Source of the DNA: Neopestalotiopsis rosae
Taxonomy: Eukaryota > Ascomycota > Sordariomycetes > Amphisphaeriales > Sporocadaceae
Assembly: GCA_023078685.1 (NCBI GenBank)
Contig: JALGAS010000008.1
Span: 992,001 to 1,056,000 of the forward strand
Direction of reading: 5' to 3'
Length of the DNA: 64,000 bases
In this document: piece after piece, positions 46,501 through 60,147 of the stretch
How the letters are laid out: every line of letters starts with the position of its first letter
Position numbering within the stretch: position 1 is the first letter of the stretch
Position numbers and translations under genes: made by a program
Notes under the pieces: model-generated
The model's input: the letters and a program-made list of their open reading frames with translations, nothing else
Told to the model about the DNA's origin: nothing
Databases searched by the model: none

Positions 46501-48608
46501 CTACAGAAAAAGCATATCGATAAGGTACCTGACTCTGGGCTGGAGCCCAGGTCAACTCCAGAGAGTCGGCTAGCGCGAGATCACGTGTAGACAAGGTAGG
46601 TAGCTTAAATCGCACCCTGAATTTCCGTTGAGCTTCATTCGGTCTATGAGGGGTACAATTGAGCAGACAATCTTAGGAGATGCAAATTAGAAACCAGGGC
46701 TGGCTGATATTGACAGTAACAGTAATGCATCCCCATACTTGTCTCGTTCTCGGCAGCTATTTCGACCTGGGGTGCATCATCGTGACATTTGACAAAAGCC
46801 CTCCTCGACTATTGACTTATTTCGCGAGTCGTGCCGTACATAATTATCAGCTCGAAGCTTTGCCCCACCAAGACTGCCCCTCGTTGCCGCTTTAAGAAAT
46901 TGGTTGAGTGACAACCTGGAAAGCTTCAGGAATACGATGCTGCCTCGCTACCTACGTACTATCGTCATGAGAGACGGAGGAGGCGGCGGCGGCGCCATTC
47001 TTTGCTCAACTAAGCATCTGGTAGGGAAGCTTGACATGAAACCGCCTTCACAATCTAGCATCTGAGACAGTTTGTGAGATCTTTAGTATAGGCTGCAGTC
47101 TTTGGAGACAGGCAGCCTTGTCAAGATGGTGGTTGTTCTTGATAAATGTCTGCCTTATTGAATCATTGCTGCAACATGGATCGTCAAACGGAGGGTCATT
47201 TTAGAGATAGCATAGGTAATATTGCGACGATGGGTTCGGAACGATCCACTGGCCGGGAACACCGCTGTCGGGTACTACTAGAGGTAGTAAGTACACGTAT
47301 AGGTAGCCCGTCTTTGCTTGAGAACAGGCTCCCGCATTATGGGTTGCGATCTCCCGTCAGCCAGCCCAGCATAGCCCTTGTATACGCAGTGATGTCGCCC
47401 CCAAGTTCGCAAAACTGTCAGGCTCACGAGTTGGCGATGCCTGCTTGGCGGTGCGATTTTTCCTGCGATCCCAAAATCAGCATGACATACGTAACCATAC
47501 AGCCAAAGCCACAAGTCCAGACGTTGCCTATTGGCTCAATCCGTCAGCCCTTAGGGCAAACCGGACTGGGATCAGACGAATCAGAGTTGGAGTATAGCCT
47601 CAGCATTTCACGATTCGCCGTCAATCTCGCGCATATACCAAGATTCCAGAGGGCTGGGTTCGAGGCTTTCGAACGGGGAACCGATGATGAGTGACATAAG
47701 AAAACAGAGGTAGAAACAACTGGGTCATTCCTCGATGCTGTAAAGATAACGGCCGCCTGGAGGTCGTCGTCGTAATGCAATGGTCTTTAGATGGTCTTGG
47801 GCTGGTCTATAGATGTTCCAGACTGAAGACAGGCAAACGTGCAATAGGAAAGCTCGGGACCTGGAGCCTAAAAGGAGTGATCTTGTTCGGATTCAGTCAC
47901 GACAATTGTAAATGACGACAACTCCTCAGCTCGCCAACAGTCAGCTGGAATAGGAGTGACATTGACAGGTAATATATCGATACTTGTAGATCGTCATACA
48001 GTAAGTAGAAGGATAGTAGGAATGAGGATTCACTCTCCGCCTTGGGCTGATGCTGGCCAGGTCAACGAGAGCTCATTCCAAAACCTGGGCAGCATGGACC
48101 ACATTCCATCCGGCCAACAATCAATTTCTATCCAGCTGTCAACTTGCTGGCCTGTTGCTCACTTTACTTTCTCTTATTCCGTTGGCTGGGTACCCTTCCT
48201 ATTGGGCAGGTAAAAGCGGCAAGGACATGCCACCAAAAGAATTCCAGCTTTTTTTAGGGGGTGAGAATGGCGCTAAGAAAGGGCAACTGGGGTCAGGTTG
48301 AGGGGTTCTAGATATTCGAATGTTCCACGGTCTTGGCTTCGGTGCATCGTTTAATAAGGCAGACAGGATAGATAGACTAGATGGAGCACGCACAGGCAGA
48401 GAAGGAGAAGAGAAGGAGAGGGGAGAGGTTCCTTTTAGGGGGTGTCCAGGCTTGGGTCGCTCCTTTGTGCAATTCCGGGAGTGAACCCACAACTGTGATT
48501 CGATGATTAGGTGGGCGAGGAAGAGAAAGGGAAAGGCGGGCGCCCACTGACTGACGGGGACAGCCCACTTGGTCGCCCATGGCCCTGCACCGCACCCGAT
48601 TGCACTGC

Positions 48609-48686
48609 ACTGGACGCACGCACTGGCGGGCACTGGGTACTGGGCCGGCACTCCCTGGACTGGGTGGACTGGGACCTACTGACTGG
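48609..48686 (+). repeat. ACTGG-rich degenerate repeat
   Basis: Seven ACTGG copies in 78 bp, irregularly spaced, upstream of actin. Its role is unknown; it may be simple low-complexity sequence. Confidence 0.6.
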
Positions 48687-48938
48687 AGCTGGGCCTTTCC
48701 CTTTTTCCCACCTCTTCCCTCCTCCACCGCATCAACCATCACTCCGACCATTGACAACACATTTTAAGGTCCATCTCCCAGCCTCCTTTCCTTGTCCGCT
48801 ACTCCATTGCAGACATCGAGACTCTTTTCCATCCCCAAGACCATCACATCACGCCAAAAGCTCCCATACCGTGAGCTTCATTCTTCTTCCTACATTCACT
48901 TCTACTCTTCGTCACCTTACTACTACTAATCCGCCAAA

Positions 48939-50617
<1,679 letters not shown>

Positions 50618-51122
50618 GCGCCCGTGGCTAGTAAGGTTTAGTTCCTCGGCCCTCTTTTCACGAGTTCACGACACCGCCGCCAAGGTTACCAATCCCCCAG
50701 GTTCAGGTTTCCTGGTACCCATGTGGAGGTATACCATTGGGAGGCGAAATTCATATCTAAGAAAAGTTCTAGTAATGGTCGAGCGGTTTGGGCCTGTATG
50801 TAGAAAGGCTCTCGAGAGAACGGTTGATATGATGTGCTTCGGCAAGAAGCTTTTCATGCTCAGGAAAGGGGTAGACAATTACACAGGGTGATCGATCATA
50901 TATTTCCTGCTTCGTTCAGCGTATGACCTGCAGTTCCCAACTTTTGCTGTGAATGCCATGCGTGATGTGATAGCAAAGATTGTGACCAGGCAAGATCTAT
51001 GGCTTACCCTATTACACAGTGACCGCATAATCAATATTTCGATATGAGTCTGTCACCGTACAATGAGGCAGGTCTTCGTACCTGTCACAATGCTTGAAAC
51101 CCATCTCTATAGTGGTATATTG
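50618..51122. other. Convergent 3' intergenic stretch
   Basis: 3' flanks of actin (+) and the GGQ protein gene (-). No gene or repeat seen. Confidence 0.6.
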
Positions 51123-51776
51123 TTACGTCTTTTCTTTCTCTATCTGATTCGGTTTCGTCTCTATCGTCTGCGCTGAAGCGTCTTGCCTAGTGTCTTTGAC
51201 ACTTTCAAGCTCATTCTCCAAAGCGTCTTCTTCTCCCTCTTCTACTGCAATCTCACCGTCCTCCTCTCCCTCCTCTCCTTCCCCCAGCTTGCGATACTTT
51301 CTCCTCTTCTTTTTCGCGGCACTGGCGCGCTTCTTGCGCCGGACCTCGCCGACAACGGCGCTGCGGCTCTCGTCGCCGCGTGCGAGGTCGTCGAGGCGGG
51401 TCGCGAGCAGCTGGCGGGCAATCTTGCGGTTCTCGGTCCGGGACCGCGTCGCCTGGCACTTCACCACGATGCCCGTGGGCAGGTGCTTGAGCTGCACGGC
51501 CGAGTTGGTCTTGTTGATCTTTTGGCCGCCGGGGCCGGAGCCCTTCAGAAAGGACTCGTCGATTTCCGAGTCGGGGGGAGGGGGTGGGCGCGGTGGGAGG
51601 TTTACTGGCTTCTTTTGGGGGTGGGGGGTTGTTGAGAAGAAGGAGGCCGAGGCCGAGTGTGTGGTCTCTGGGTTGTAGAATAGAGGTCGTGACGGAGCTG
51701 CTGGTGCTGAGAGATTCCAGCTCGAGGCTACATGGCGCAGGTGGTGGTACTTGGATGTCCTGAGAAGTCGGGACAT
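51123..51776 (-). CDS. Mitochondrial GGQ-domain peptidyl-tRNA hydrolase (release-factor-like)
   Basis: Expected to rescue stalled mitochondrial ribosomes by hydrolysing peptidyl-tRNA, like human MTRFR (C12orf65) and yeast Rso55. Single exon, 217 aa. The first ~50 residues are Arg/Ser/Ala-rich with few acids, a likely mitochondrial presequence. The catalytic loop is GSGPGGQKINK with GGQ at 83-85, followed by LPTGIVVKCQATRSRTENRKIARQ, as in the RF-1 domain. It has no codon-recognition domain. A basic KKKRRKYRK stretch follows, as in ribosome-binding tails of the family, then a long acidic low-complexity end. The acidic tail (about 165-195) is longer than I would expect. Confidence 0.88.
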   Translation of the reverse strand: MSRLLRTSKYHHLRHVASSWNLSAPAAPSRPLFYNPETTHSASASFFSTTPHPQKKPVNLPPRPPPPPDSEIDESFLKGSGPGGQKINKTNSAVQLKHLPTGIVVKCQATRSRTENRKIARQLLATRLDDLARGDESRSAVVGEVRRKKRASAAKKKRRKYRKLGEGEEGEEDGEIAVEEGEEDALENELESVKDTRQDASAQTIETKPNQIEKEKT

Positions 51777-52421
51777 GGTGTGTCTTTGGCCGCCCCCTGT
51801 GCGATCGTGACAATACGCTGCAAATTGTCTGTGTATATTTCTTCAGATAAAACACCTCTATTCAGCGCCCTGCTTTCGACTGCTTTGAGTCAATTCCGAG
51901 TAGAGTTTCTCGCTACCTGTTGGAATTTGCTGCAGAGACGGGTTCAATTGTTTGCAGGAAAAAAAGAAAGCTTGAGCTTGGCGTTCAAGAGACATGGGAT
52001 GGTCCCTGGGGAAAAATGACGTCCCTTGCGGGAGGAATGGCCATAGCTCCTTAGCTATACCAACCCGTTTTTAGTCATTCTATTTACATGTAAAATCCAG
52101 GTGGGCGGTTTCTTTGTTGGCAATATTACAACGACCAATTTAGTTTCTTTTATAACGACTCCAAGTTCAAATTAGTCATGCTTATCCAATATAACATGTA
52201 TTTATTGTGCTCATTCTCATTTTTAGGATTACCCCTCAGATTCACATTGTCAGTGTTTCTCACATATGAAACGAAACAGACTCTTGAGATTTCAGGCATG
52301 CCCTTGGTGAGAATCTCGTAACTTGAACTAATTGGGCTTATTTCCATGGCATTGACTGTATTCGGCTGGAACACCGCGATTTATTCAAAGTGATGTATTG
52401 TACCAGCTAACCAGCCTCGGC
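51777..52421. other. Intergenic: GGQ gene promoter and ELP2 3' flank
   Basis: AT-rich between about 52080 and 52380. No coding signal. Confidence 0.55.
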
Positions 52422-54957
52422 TCACGACAGGGAATAGACTCTCAAAGAGGCATCTTCACCTGCAATGGCCAACTCCTTCTCTGCCACATTTGGTCTCCAT
52501 GCTAATTGAGCAATAGCTTTGGCAAGAGACAGACTAGTTATCATTAGAATAGATCCTCATCACGCACTGGCACGGATAGACTTACTTGGATTCCAACGCC
52601 ACGCTGGACACGACGGCGAGGGTCTCTGGCTCAATGGTGTGTATCGATACCTTTCCGTCCTCGGTTCCAGAGGCAAGCAGGAATTTGCCGTTCTCATCCT
52701 TTCGAGGGAGGAAGTCAATCGCCGTTACGGGGAGTGTTGCTGGTATCGAGGTCGCCAATGCAATAGCATCGTCGGAGGCGCCCTTTTTCCAGACCTTGAT
52801 CTGCTTGTCTCTGCCTGCCGTAGCAAAGACGAGAGACTCTGCCTCGGGTGCCCACGCGGCGTCGAGGATCATCCTGGTATGGCCCTTGGGGTTGGTCTGC
52901 AGGGGCTTGTACTGCAGCTTATCTTCGGCATCCCGTGCAAAGACGGCCCACTGTCGGTCTCGACCGACGGATAACAGATACTTGTCATCATGGGAGAACC
53001 TCAATCGAGTAGCTGTCAGAGTATGCGCAGCTAGTGGTGGTCTGACTTCGGTCCACTTCTCTGTCTCGAATAACCTGATGACGGCGTGGTTCAGCGAGCT
53101 AGCTTTGCAGGCACTCGCTATTACAGCGCCATCGTGGCTGACTGCCAGACTGGAAAGTTCGTAGCCGTGTCCGTATAGCTTCTCCATCTCGGGCCACAGC
53201 GTATGCCGGGAAAGACTGTCCTCGAATGGAGGGTGGTCAATTTCCAAGACGGACTTTCGGACAGTGGAACCGGGGTCAAGGGCCTCGCGGTCCTTCTCGG
53301 GGTTCACTGCCTCGATTTCTTGCTCGTCGTCTACAGCCTCAATAGCCTTGTTGGAGAGACCGAGTACAGGCATATTTGCCGCATCTGGCAGATTATCAAT
53401 TTGTGAGTCGCCAATTTCGCAAAGACGGTTCAGCAGCTTGGCCACAGCTTTGGGCTCATTGAAGACTCGCATCAGCTTCTCGTCAGCTCCAGAGACGAAT
53501 TGTGAGGACCCAATAGAGTCAATGCAGTTCAAGTCGTAGCCATGGATCTGTGGTCTGGCCATCTCATGCCAGGTCTTTCCACCACTTCCTGTGCTCCACT
53601 TGGCGTGCAGCCGCGTTGTCTGGTCAAGACTTGTAGATAAGAGGTACTCGCCATTCTTGGACCATGAGATGCCGGTAACAGAGCGTACGTGGCCGCTGAT
53701 ACCAATCTTTTGAACCCAGGTCATCTCCTCCTTGTTGTAGTCCCAACGCCTCCAACTTCCAGTCCGACCGAGTGTGATCACAGTCTGCCCGTTTGGCGAC
53801 CATAGACCTGTCCAAAATCCGCCTGTACTTCCCGTCGCTGTGGTTGCTCCCTTCTCACGGCTAATCTCACCAAGACGAACCGTCGTGACCCAGATACCCG
53901 AGGTAGGGTCTGCTTCCCATATCGCCAGTGTATTGTCTGCCGAGGTTGAGAGCAGCTGTGTCCGTCCCTCTGCGTCGTTGAACCATTTGGCGCTGTAGAT
54001 CCAGTCGTCGTGCCCCAGCAGCAGTGCCTCGAAAGTGATTGAGTAATCCTTGTCTCCGGCCTTGAGGCGGTGCGCCTTGTTTGACGGCGATTTGCCGGGC
54101 AGGAAAGTGCCCAGTGTCGGATCATTACCAGCAGCGGCCGCTGCGGGCAGCTCTGTACCCTGGTGAAACCGCCATAAACGAATGTACTTGTCCTGACTAG
54201 CAGATGCGAGTATCAAGTCGCCAGATGTTCCTGCAGACTCAAAGGCAAAGTCCAGCGAGCGGATCCATTCCTCGTGGCCTGTAAGAGTAGCCTGCAACTC
54301 AAACTTGGGTTTCGACGTCGACTCGGCCACGAATACCTGGACAATATTCCTCGTTCCCGCCACTGCCAAGGCGATGCCTTCGCCCTGCTGATTGAGGTCG
54401 CTCAGAGCCAGGCAGAGAGGGAAGAACTTGGGGCTGGGCTTGACCGTTTGCAGCAATGTGACCTCGCCGTTCTCGAATCGCCAAATCTTGACGGTTGCGT
54501 CTGCTGCTCCAGTGGCAAATATGTGTGTTTGTCTAGCCTGGCGACTGTGAAGAGATTCAATGCAGTTGACGGGAGCTGTGTGTTCCGCAACCGATTTGAC
54601 GCATGTCACCGAATTACTCTCGTCTATCGTCCAAATCTTGAAGCTCTTGTCGTCTCCGCCAGAGATGAGATATGTGTCTGACTCATCCTCGAGCTTGGGA
54701 AGAAACTTGACGGCCTTGACAGCATCCGTGTGGCCTTGGAGTAGTTTTCCAACTCCCTTCACATTGTCATCCTGTGGCGCAATTAGTCGAGGTACGCTCA
54801 AATTGTCCCATAGTTCCACACTCACATTGGGCTGCCAGAGGGCAATATTGGAGTCGGCGCCGAAGGCCACCAAGCCGTTTTCGCTCCAGTCCGCCCCCGC
54901 CGTATGCCTGTTGGCGCCTACGGACAGGTACTCGATGCCAATTCTGGCCTCACTCAT
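52422..54957 (-). CDS. ELP2: Elongator complex subunit Elp2
   Basis: WD40 scaffold of Elongator, which modifies the wobble uridine of certain tRNAs. Exons 54957-52586 and 52533-52422 give 827 aa. I chose the ATG at 54957 (MSEARIGIEYLSVGANRH), the usual Elp2 start; an ATG 17 codons upstream adds non-conserved residues. Two WD40 propellers are visible: GHTDAVKAVKFLPK, SGGDDKSFKIW, GHEEWIRSLDFAF, ASQDKYIRLWRF, GHDDWIYSAKWF, then GHVRSVTGISWS, and later GHTRMILDAAW and ATAGRDKQIKVW. The small last exon, after a 52-nt intron, adds AIAQLAWRP...ASLRVYSLS, the conserved final strand. Without splicing the protein would stop three residues after a broken repeat. Confidence 0.93.
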
Positions 54958-56072
54958 CTCCAAGGTCGATGTGAAATCATTTATGTGAGGATGTGAAAGT
55001 TTTGTCACTGACGAAAGCCTGTTCTATGATTGGCCCCATGCGTCGAGCAGCTGGTGCGCGGGCTTTTGGCAGCCGACAGAGGAGCTCCACCACCTGCCAG
55101 CTAATGCTTCGTACATGCATTTGTGCAAACATCCCGTCGCTTCGGAGAACAGAAATCATAAACATTAGGATAAAATTGAAAGTCATTTCAATGAGGGTTA
55201 TTTTTTTGTTACTTGTGCCCTATCACAATAATCTTGGTGCTACCTCTGTGCTGAGTGGGAAGTCATGATCCAGCAATGACATACACGTCACAAAAAGCAT
55301 GATGTATACGTGAGCTGAAATGCCTCGCGCGCTGTAGTATCTTTAATTCCATACCGCTCTCTTTTTGCACCGATTCATGATCAGTCGTCGGTTTCATGGA
55401 AATCACGCATCTCGTTATCTTGTACATTGTACCAGCCACTGTGTTTGTCCTGGGGTTTTTAAAGATTATTTGTAGAATCTTCGAATTGTTCTGATGTAAA
55501 GACACTATATTCAAGAAATCAGTGAGTTTTCAAATAACAGTGTAGTCCCAATAGCACCTTTGTTGCTGTCTGTAGTTAGAGAAGTTGAATGCATGACTCA
55601 AGTCACAACCATGAAACCACCTTTGAATTCTTTGATACGAGAGACACGAAACAATTTGAATACCGCCTCGAGCTCTCAACTTACGTGTCATTTACAATAT
55701 GAATCTCACATAATTAGTGTAGCTTTCAAGAACTAAGGACTTATTAAGTGTTATAATGTTTCAACACTGGCGTCCAGCGCATAACCCTGTCTGGACTACA
55801 AAGCATCACGCTGTTTCCTACGAGTCATCAGGCTCAACTTCATTGGAATGTTATCACCGTCACTGGATATACTATAGTTCTTTCGATTTATTTAGCCGCG
55901 TATCATATCGTCATTTGATATCAGCTGTGACACGTCAAGAGGTCTGCCACGTACTAGAAATCTTGTCATCAAAAAGCGGTCGCCATAGCCACGACAGAGA
56001 AATGGTTTCATGGAGTGCTTTGGTTTGTTGAGTTCTCCGAAATCATGATTGTAAGGATAGTTCCTGATATAT
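54958..56072. other. Intergenic: ELP2 promoter and deaminase-gene upstream region
   Basis: AT-rich from about 55140 onward. No convincing exon; I could not find an upstream exon for the deaminase gene, though a non-coding first exon or a different start is possible. Confidence 0.5.
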
Positions 56073-57521
56073 ATGAGATCAAGTGAATGCATGGTAGTGG
56101 TACGAAATCTCAGCGCAATCCGAATATCAAAAGCTCTCAAGATGGGAAATCCCAGGGTTATTCGACTTGTCGCTTCTAATATCCAATTATCATCGCCGAT
56201 AAATTCTGAATTTCCACCAGAAACGGAGAAACGTGAACCTGAGAAGTCTCTGGAGCAGGGTGAAGGCCCTCTGGACGGAACTCAGTTCTATGCCAAAGCG
56301 CTTCTTCTCCAATGGCAGTCACAGCAGCGACCAGAACACAATAAAGAGCGCCAAGACCCTTGCACTGAGTCCAGAATGCGCATCACTGACACGAATATGA
56401 GCAGCCTGATATACTACTTTTCCCTGCTCATGTCTCGAAAACGACCAAATCACAGCGCTGGAAAAGACGAGCATGCCCACGGTGAGATCGCTGCGTGCGC
56501 CTTGCGCGAAAAGTCTTTGCCCGGAGGAGGGTCTGAAATGAGAGACTATGTTCTATTCGCAGCAAAAAACAATGGATTCTCAGAAGACGATAGTATGTAT
56601 TTGCAGCAGTTGAAGAATTGGATCAACTGCAAAGATGCGTACAAGAATCAACTCTGGGATTCCATACTACCGTACTTGGCTCAACGCATTGAATCGTATG
56701 TGGATACGGCGAAGGCTGTCCGAATGAACCAAGATTACGAAGCGCGATCCTTTTGGTGGAATACGGAACAAATCGCTGTGCGAGAGCAACTAGACCAGCT
56801 TCATGAGAGACTCAGGCTCCTTCCCGAATATCCGAAGCCAGAAGATTATCGCGACTTATTTCAAGAAGTCGCCGACTTTGTGAAAAAGAATGAGCACGTT
56901 GCACAGGGCATGGGACTTCGTCGTTGCAAGTCCTACGAGACTCTGGATCTGAAGTGGGATGCGGTGGAAAGAGTATCTCGCATACCGCTGGCTGTCGAAT
57001 GTCTGAAAACTTTTCAGGAAAAGGTCGTCGCAACTGGATCGCGCTTTGAGATTGTGCAAGTCGACTGGCCGGAGGACACATTGCTCTCCTCCTGGGATGT
57101 TACATTCCAAGGCGCTATCAACGCAATCCAGACATACGCGAATCGGCTTTTAGAACCCGAGAAGCTGAGACTGAATTTGACAAACGGTGACATCCAGAGA
57201 CTGAGGATGAATGATAGTATTCCCCAGTCCCTGGACAGCATTCATTGCGAAATGCAAGTACTAGCACATTTGATGGTCAGGGATCCATCCGGTGTCAAGG
57301 ATATCTATGACTACATTGGCTGTAGTAAGGAACCTTGTTGGCTATGCCATTTGGTAATCCGCGCGGCGACAAACTTCGAGATGCACAGATCGCATGCGGG
57401 CATATACTGGAATTGGAATATGCCAAAAGTGCTGGAAGAGAAGTCCAAAGAAATACAATCCGCTCTCAAAAAGGTCGACAAACACATGCTTTGCGATATT
57501 CAGTCTGCGAGAAGCAAGTAG
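56073..57521 (+). CDS. OTT_1508-like nucleic-acid/nucleotide deaminase family protein
   Basis: Member of a fungal family with a C-terminal cytidine-deaminase-like zinc domain. The open frame gives up to 482 aa. The zinc site is visible: HCEMQ (His391, Glu393) and GCSKEPCWLC (Cys417, Cys422, Cys425), the H-x-E plus PCxxC pattern of deaminases in the CSKxxCxLC form of the OTT_1508-like group. A helical region (about 130-300, containing DEHAHGEIAACAL) precedes it. The start is unsure: ATGs at 56073, 56091 and 56142 are all in frame, and the first ~35 residues do not look conserved. It is intronless and lies alone in gene-poor DNA. Function in fungi is not known; the domain resembles deaminases used in inter-microbial conflict, and that is all that can be said. 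Confidence 0.8.
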   Translation: MRSSECMVVVRNLSAIRISKALKMGNPRVIRLVASNIQLSSPINSEFPPETEKREPEKSLEQGEGPLDGTQFYAKALLLQWQSQQRPEHNKERQDPCTESRMRITDTNMSSLIYYFSLLMSRKRPNHSAGKDEHAHGEIAACALREKSLPGGGSEMRDYVLFAAKNNGFSEDDSMYLQQLKNWINCKDAYKNQLWDSILPYLAQRIESYVDTAKAVRMNQDYEARSFWWNTEQIAVREQLDQLHERLRLLPEYPKPEDYRDLFQEVADFVKKNEHVAQGMGLRRCKSYETLDLKWDAVERVSRIPLAVECLKTFQEKVVATGSRFEIVQVDWPEDTLLSSWDVTFQGAINAIQTYANRLLEPEKLRLNLTNGDIQRLRMNDSIPQSLDSIHCEMQVLAHLMVRDPSGVKDIYDYIGCSKEPCWLCHLVIRAATNFEMHRSHAGIYWNWNMPKVLEEKSKEIQSALKKVDKHMLCDIQSARSK

Positions 57522-59323
57522 GTATTCCGATTTTCTTCTAGTTTCATGAGGCCTCTCACACATGGTTTCTTCATGCTTCTGCCCGAACTATATCCCAATC
57601 ATGAACCAATATAATCATTCTAAGAACCGGGCTAACGGACTTTTACCGGATAGTCAGGCAGGATGGAAGAAGGTAAACAAACGAAAAGAGTCGGTATCAA
57701 GCAATTACGGCATTCCTAAAGAATGATCAAGCGGCTATCTACTCGATTCGGAAGCGTTGAGTGTTGGAGACCAATCGAGCTTTGTTGTATTTTTCAGAAT
57801 GGCTTCTATTGCTTCAAATCCGTTACACCTCCTGTGATCCACAGTTCATGGTTTTATTTCTTCATTGCACATCACTTCTACGGAAAGAGGATAGCTAGAT
57901 TTACTCCCGTTGGGGAGGGCCACACGCATATGACCTTAATCGCTGTCATTTCAACAAGCTTTGCGTCAACGCGTGCAGATTGGGCTACGTGATGAGAATG
58001 AAGTTGGTAGTCCAGCTCCCGAGCCGATTCTTGCTGGCAGCGTCGTGGAATTCTGTCATATTGAAGAGCAACCGCTTTCATTTAACTATGCAGCGTAACA
58101 CAATTCAGACGGAGAAGTAAAGAATTAGTTGCCGACAGGAATATGCTGTTATCCATCCAGTCCCTAATTGAGACAATGTTTGCCAGATCGTATATCCTTG
58201 TGGACAAATAGTTCGATGAATGATGACCTCATCAACAACCTTGGTAATGTTACATTGGGCAAAGCTAGATAAACTCCGGGCCGCTGAATCGGATTATCTG
58301 CGAACATCGCTGGTCTCTCAGATTTTCATGCCCTAGAACCCAAAAGTTGTGCCAAAGTTGTGAACCACAGGGTAAAAGGGAGCACGAGATGATAAGCATT
58401 TTGGTGTTTCTGTCGTACCCAGATCGTGGGATATCCAGATCTCACCGGTCAGTCGTGTGACACGACTCATCTTCTGCCGTGCACACATGCCAAAAAGGCA
58501 AAAAATATTAAAAGACCACAAGGCAAAAAAAAAAAAGTAACTGCATATGTCCGCCCGGGGCGGCATCGGACGCATAGTAAGCCCTTAGTCGTGTCTCTTC
58601 TTCAGCTCATCAGACGCAATAACAGAGACCAAATATGCGTCTCGGAAGGCGGTCGAGCAAGAGAGGTGAGGAACAAAAGACGGCGAGAAAACAGACAGGC
58701 CCAGACCGCTTACACTGCCGGAGCCCAACAAAAAAAACAAAGTCCAAGAAGGAGAAAACGTCCCGGGGGCGTCATTCTTCATCTAGTCTCTTCGGGCTCA
58801 ACGATGGGGGAAAGAAAGAGAAAGGGAAAGTCGAAACGTCCCGCTTTATCGTGGGTTTATACTCGTGGAAGAGGGTCCGGTAAGCTTCGAGCTAAAGTTT
58901 CGAAAGGGGGAAATGTGAAATAAGTTTGATACAGAAGAGCAAGGACCAGACCCCTGCCTCCAGCCGCTCGAGTATGCCCAACCCAACGGGCCGTTCCTGG
59001 ACCTTGGGTAACAGAAAAGACAAAGAAGCATACTCAGAGCATGGGTATCGAGAGCGTCAGCACTGGGATTTCCCATAATCCGAGAATGTTTCTTTTGATC
59101 TCCCCCCTTCTCGGCCCAAGTGAGTTTGATGGAAGATGGTGGATGGAGTTTGGGGTTTGGCCTTTGCTCTCTCAACGCGTGGCTTAACCTGTATGCAGCG
59201 CACCGCCCAGCTCATGGCACAATGCGTCCTGCGTGTGGCTCGATCCGGAAACCACCTCAGCAAAAATCAGGCGAGCATAAACGGGACAGAATTTACCGTC
59301 CACGGTTTCGATACCTAATCATG

Positions 59324-59575
59324 CTATACCAGGTCTTTGACAAGAGAATGTGTGACAATGGCTCTTCTTTGCTCAAGGATAAGTCTGATGGGGAACCCAA
59401 GACGTTTCGCGATGTAATCTCGGTCCTTGAGCGTAATGCTGGCATGATAAAAGTTAGCGATATCTGGACAGTATACTCGAAAGCATCCCTTCGAATTCTG
59501 CTGGTGTGCTCTTGTGGGAAACAGAGCCCAGTACTGGGCCTCATCATCCCATAGCTTCGGCTTCGCAGCTTCCAT
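59324..59575 (-). CDS. Doubtful small ORF, 83 aa
   Basis: Reads MEAAKPKLWDDEAQYWALF and has a balanced, protein-like composition, ending KDLV. A GTATAG right at the end could be a splice donor leading to a further exon. The opposite strand is also open across the same bases (59120-59554), with equally plausible composition, so only one, or neither, is real. No family recognised. Confidence 0.25.
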   Translation of the reverse strand: MEAAKPKLWDDEAQYWALFPTRAHQQNSKGCFRVYCPDIANFYHASITLKDRDYIAKRLGFPIRLILEQRRAIVTHSLVKDLV

Positions 59576-59697
59576 TTCGCATGAAGAAGTGCCATGTTAG
59601 CCAAATACCATGATCGCCCGCGTCCACGTCCTCGCATGTGACATGGAACAATCTTTGGGATCGACCACCTCCTGTGGGCCGTGATTCTAACATTAGA

Positions 59698-60147
59698 TTA
59701 GAAATACGCAGCCCTAGGAGTGATGGATGCTGCAGATTCTTCGATATGAGGCTTTTTCACCCAGGGGTGTGTTAAGGTTGGAAGGGGGATGTTGAGAACT
59801 GCTTCCCGGAAAAAAAAGTGACAGATCACCGCTATGTTTCGTTGCCGCCGAATCTGGGATCCACCCTGCCTGCATCCGCATCTATAACTCGGCGGCGCGG
59901 GCGTCATGGACCACTGTAGCTGCGACACCGATAGGTACAATGCATAACCTAACAGACACTGCAGGCAACGTTTTGGTTGGCCCTTTTCACATATAATGCA
60001 GGATGGGTAAGTATGACAGGAGTGGCTTGAACTTTCAAGTCCGCTGCGACCCCTGTCGCTTGGCATTGACCATTCGCACTCTTGGACGGCAGTTTTGACC
60101 ATTGTCTTGTTGTTGGAGTAGCAACTCTCATTGCAACAACTCATTGT
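59698..60147 (-). CDS. Doubtful cysteine-rich small protein
   Basis: An ORF from an ATG at about 60147 (MSCCNESCYSN) has 11 Cys in its first ~95 residues, including CxxC pairs (SCIIC, RCLQC) and a final CGC. A longer frame begins at 60192. A TTTATATTGG box on the minus strand near 60215-60224 could serve as a TATA element. There is no signal peptide. Cys pairs could bind zinc, but no family is recognised, and the C-terminal half looks random. Confidence 0.25.
   Translation of the reverse strand, partial: TMSCCNESCYSNNKTMVKTAVQECEWSMPSDRGRSGLESSSHSCHTYPSCIICEKGQPKRCLQCLLGYALYLSVSQLQWSMTPAPPSYRCGCRQGGSQIRRQRNIAVICHFFFREAVLNIPLPTLTHPWVKKPHIEESAASITPRAAYF

Larger units (their letters stand above)
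46169..48938. promoter_or_regulatory. Divergent FES1 / actin intergenic region
   Basis: 2.8 kb without a supportable gene. The FES1 side holds the heat-shock element. The actin side is C/T-rich from about 48690 to the ATG and includes an ACTGG-rich block at 48609-48686, probably within the promoter or long 5' leader. ORFs at 47146-47694 and 48511-49296 show no domain. Confidence 0.55.

Noticed and set aside
47146..47694. 182-aa plus ORF upstream of actin
   Set aside because: No domain, no splice extension and random-looking composition; treated as non-coding.
58426..58923. 165-aa Lys/Arg-rich plus ORF
   Set aside because: Composition follows an A/G-rich DNA stretch with a 12-A run; no start context, no domain and no splice signals.
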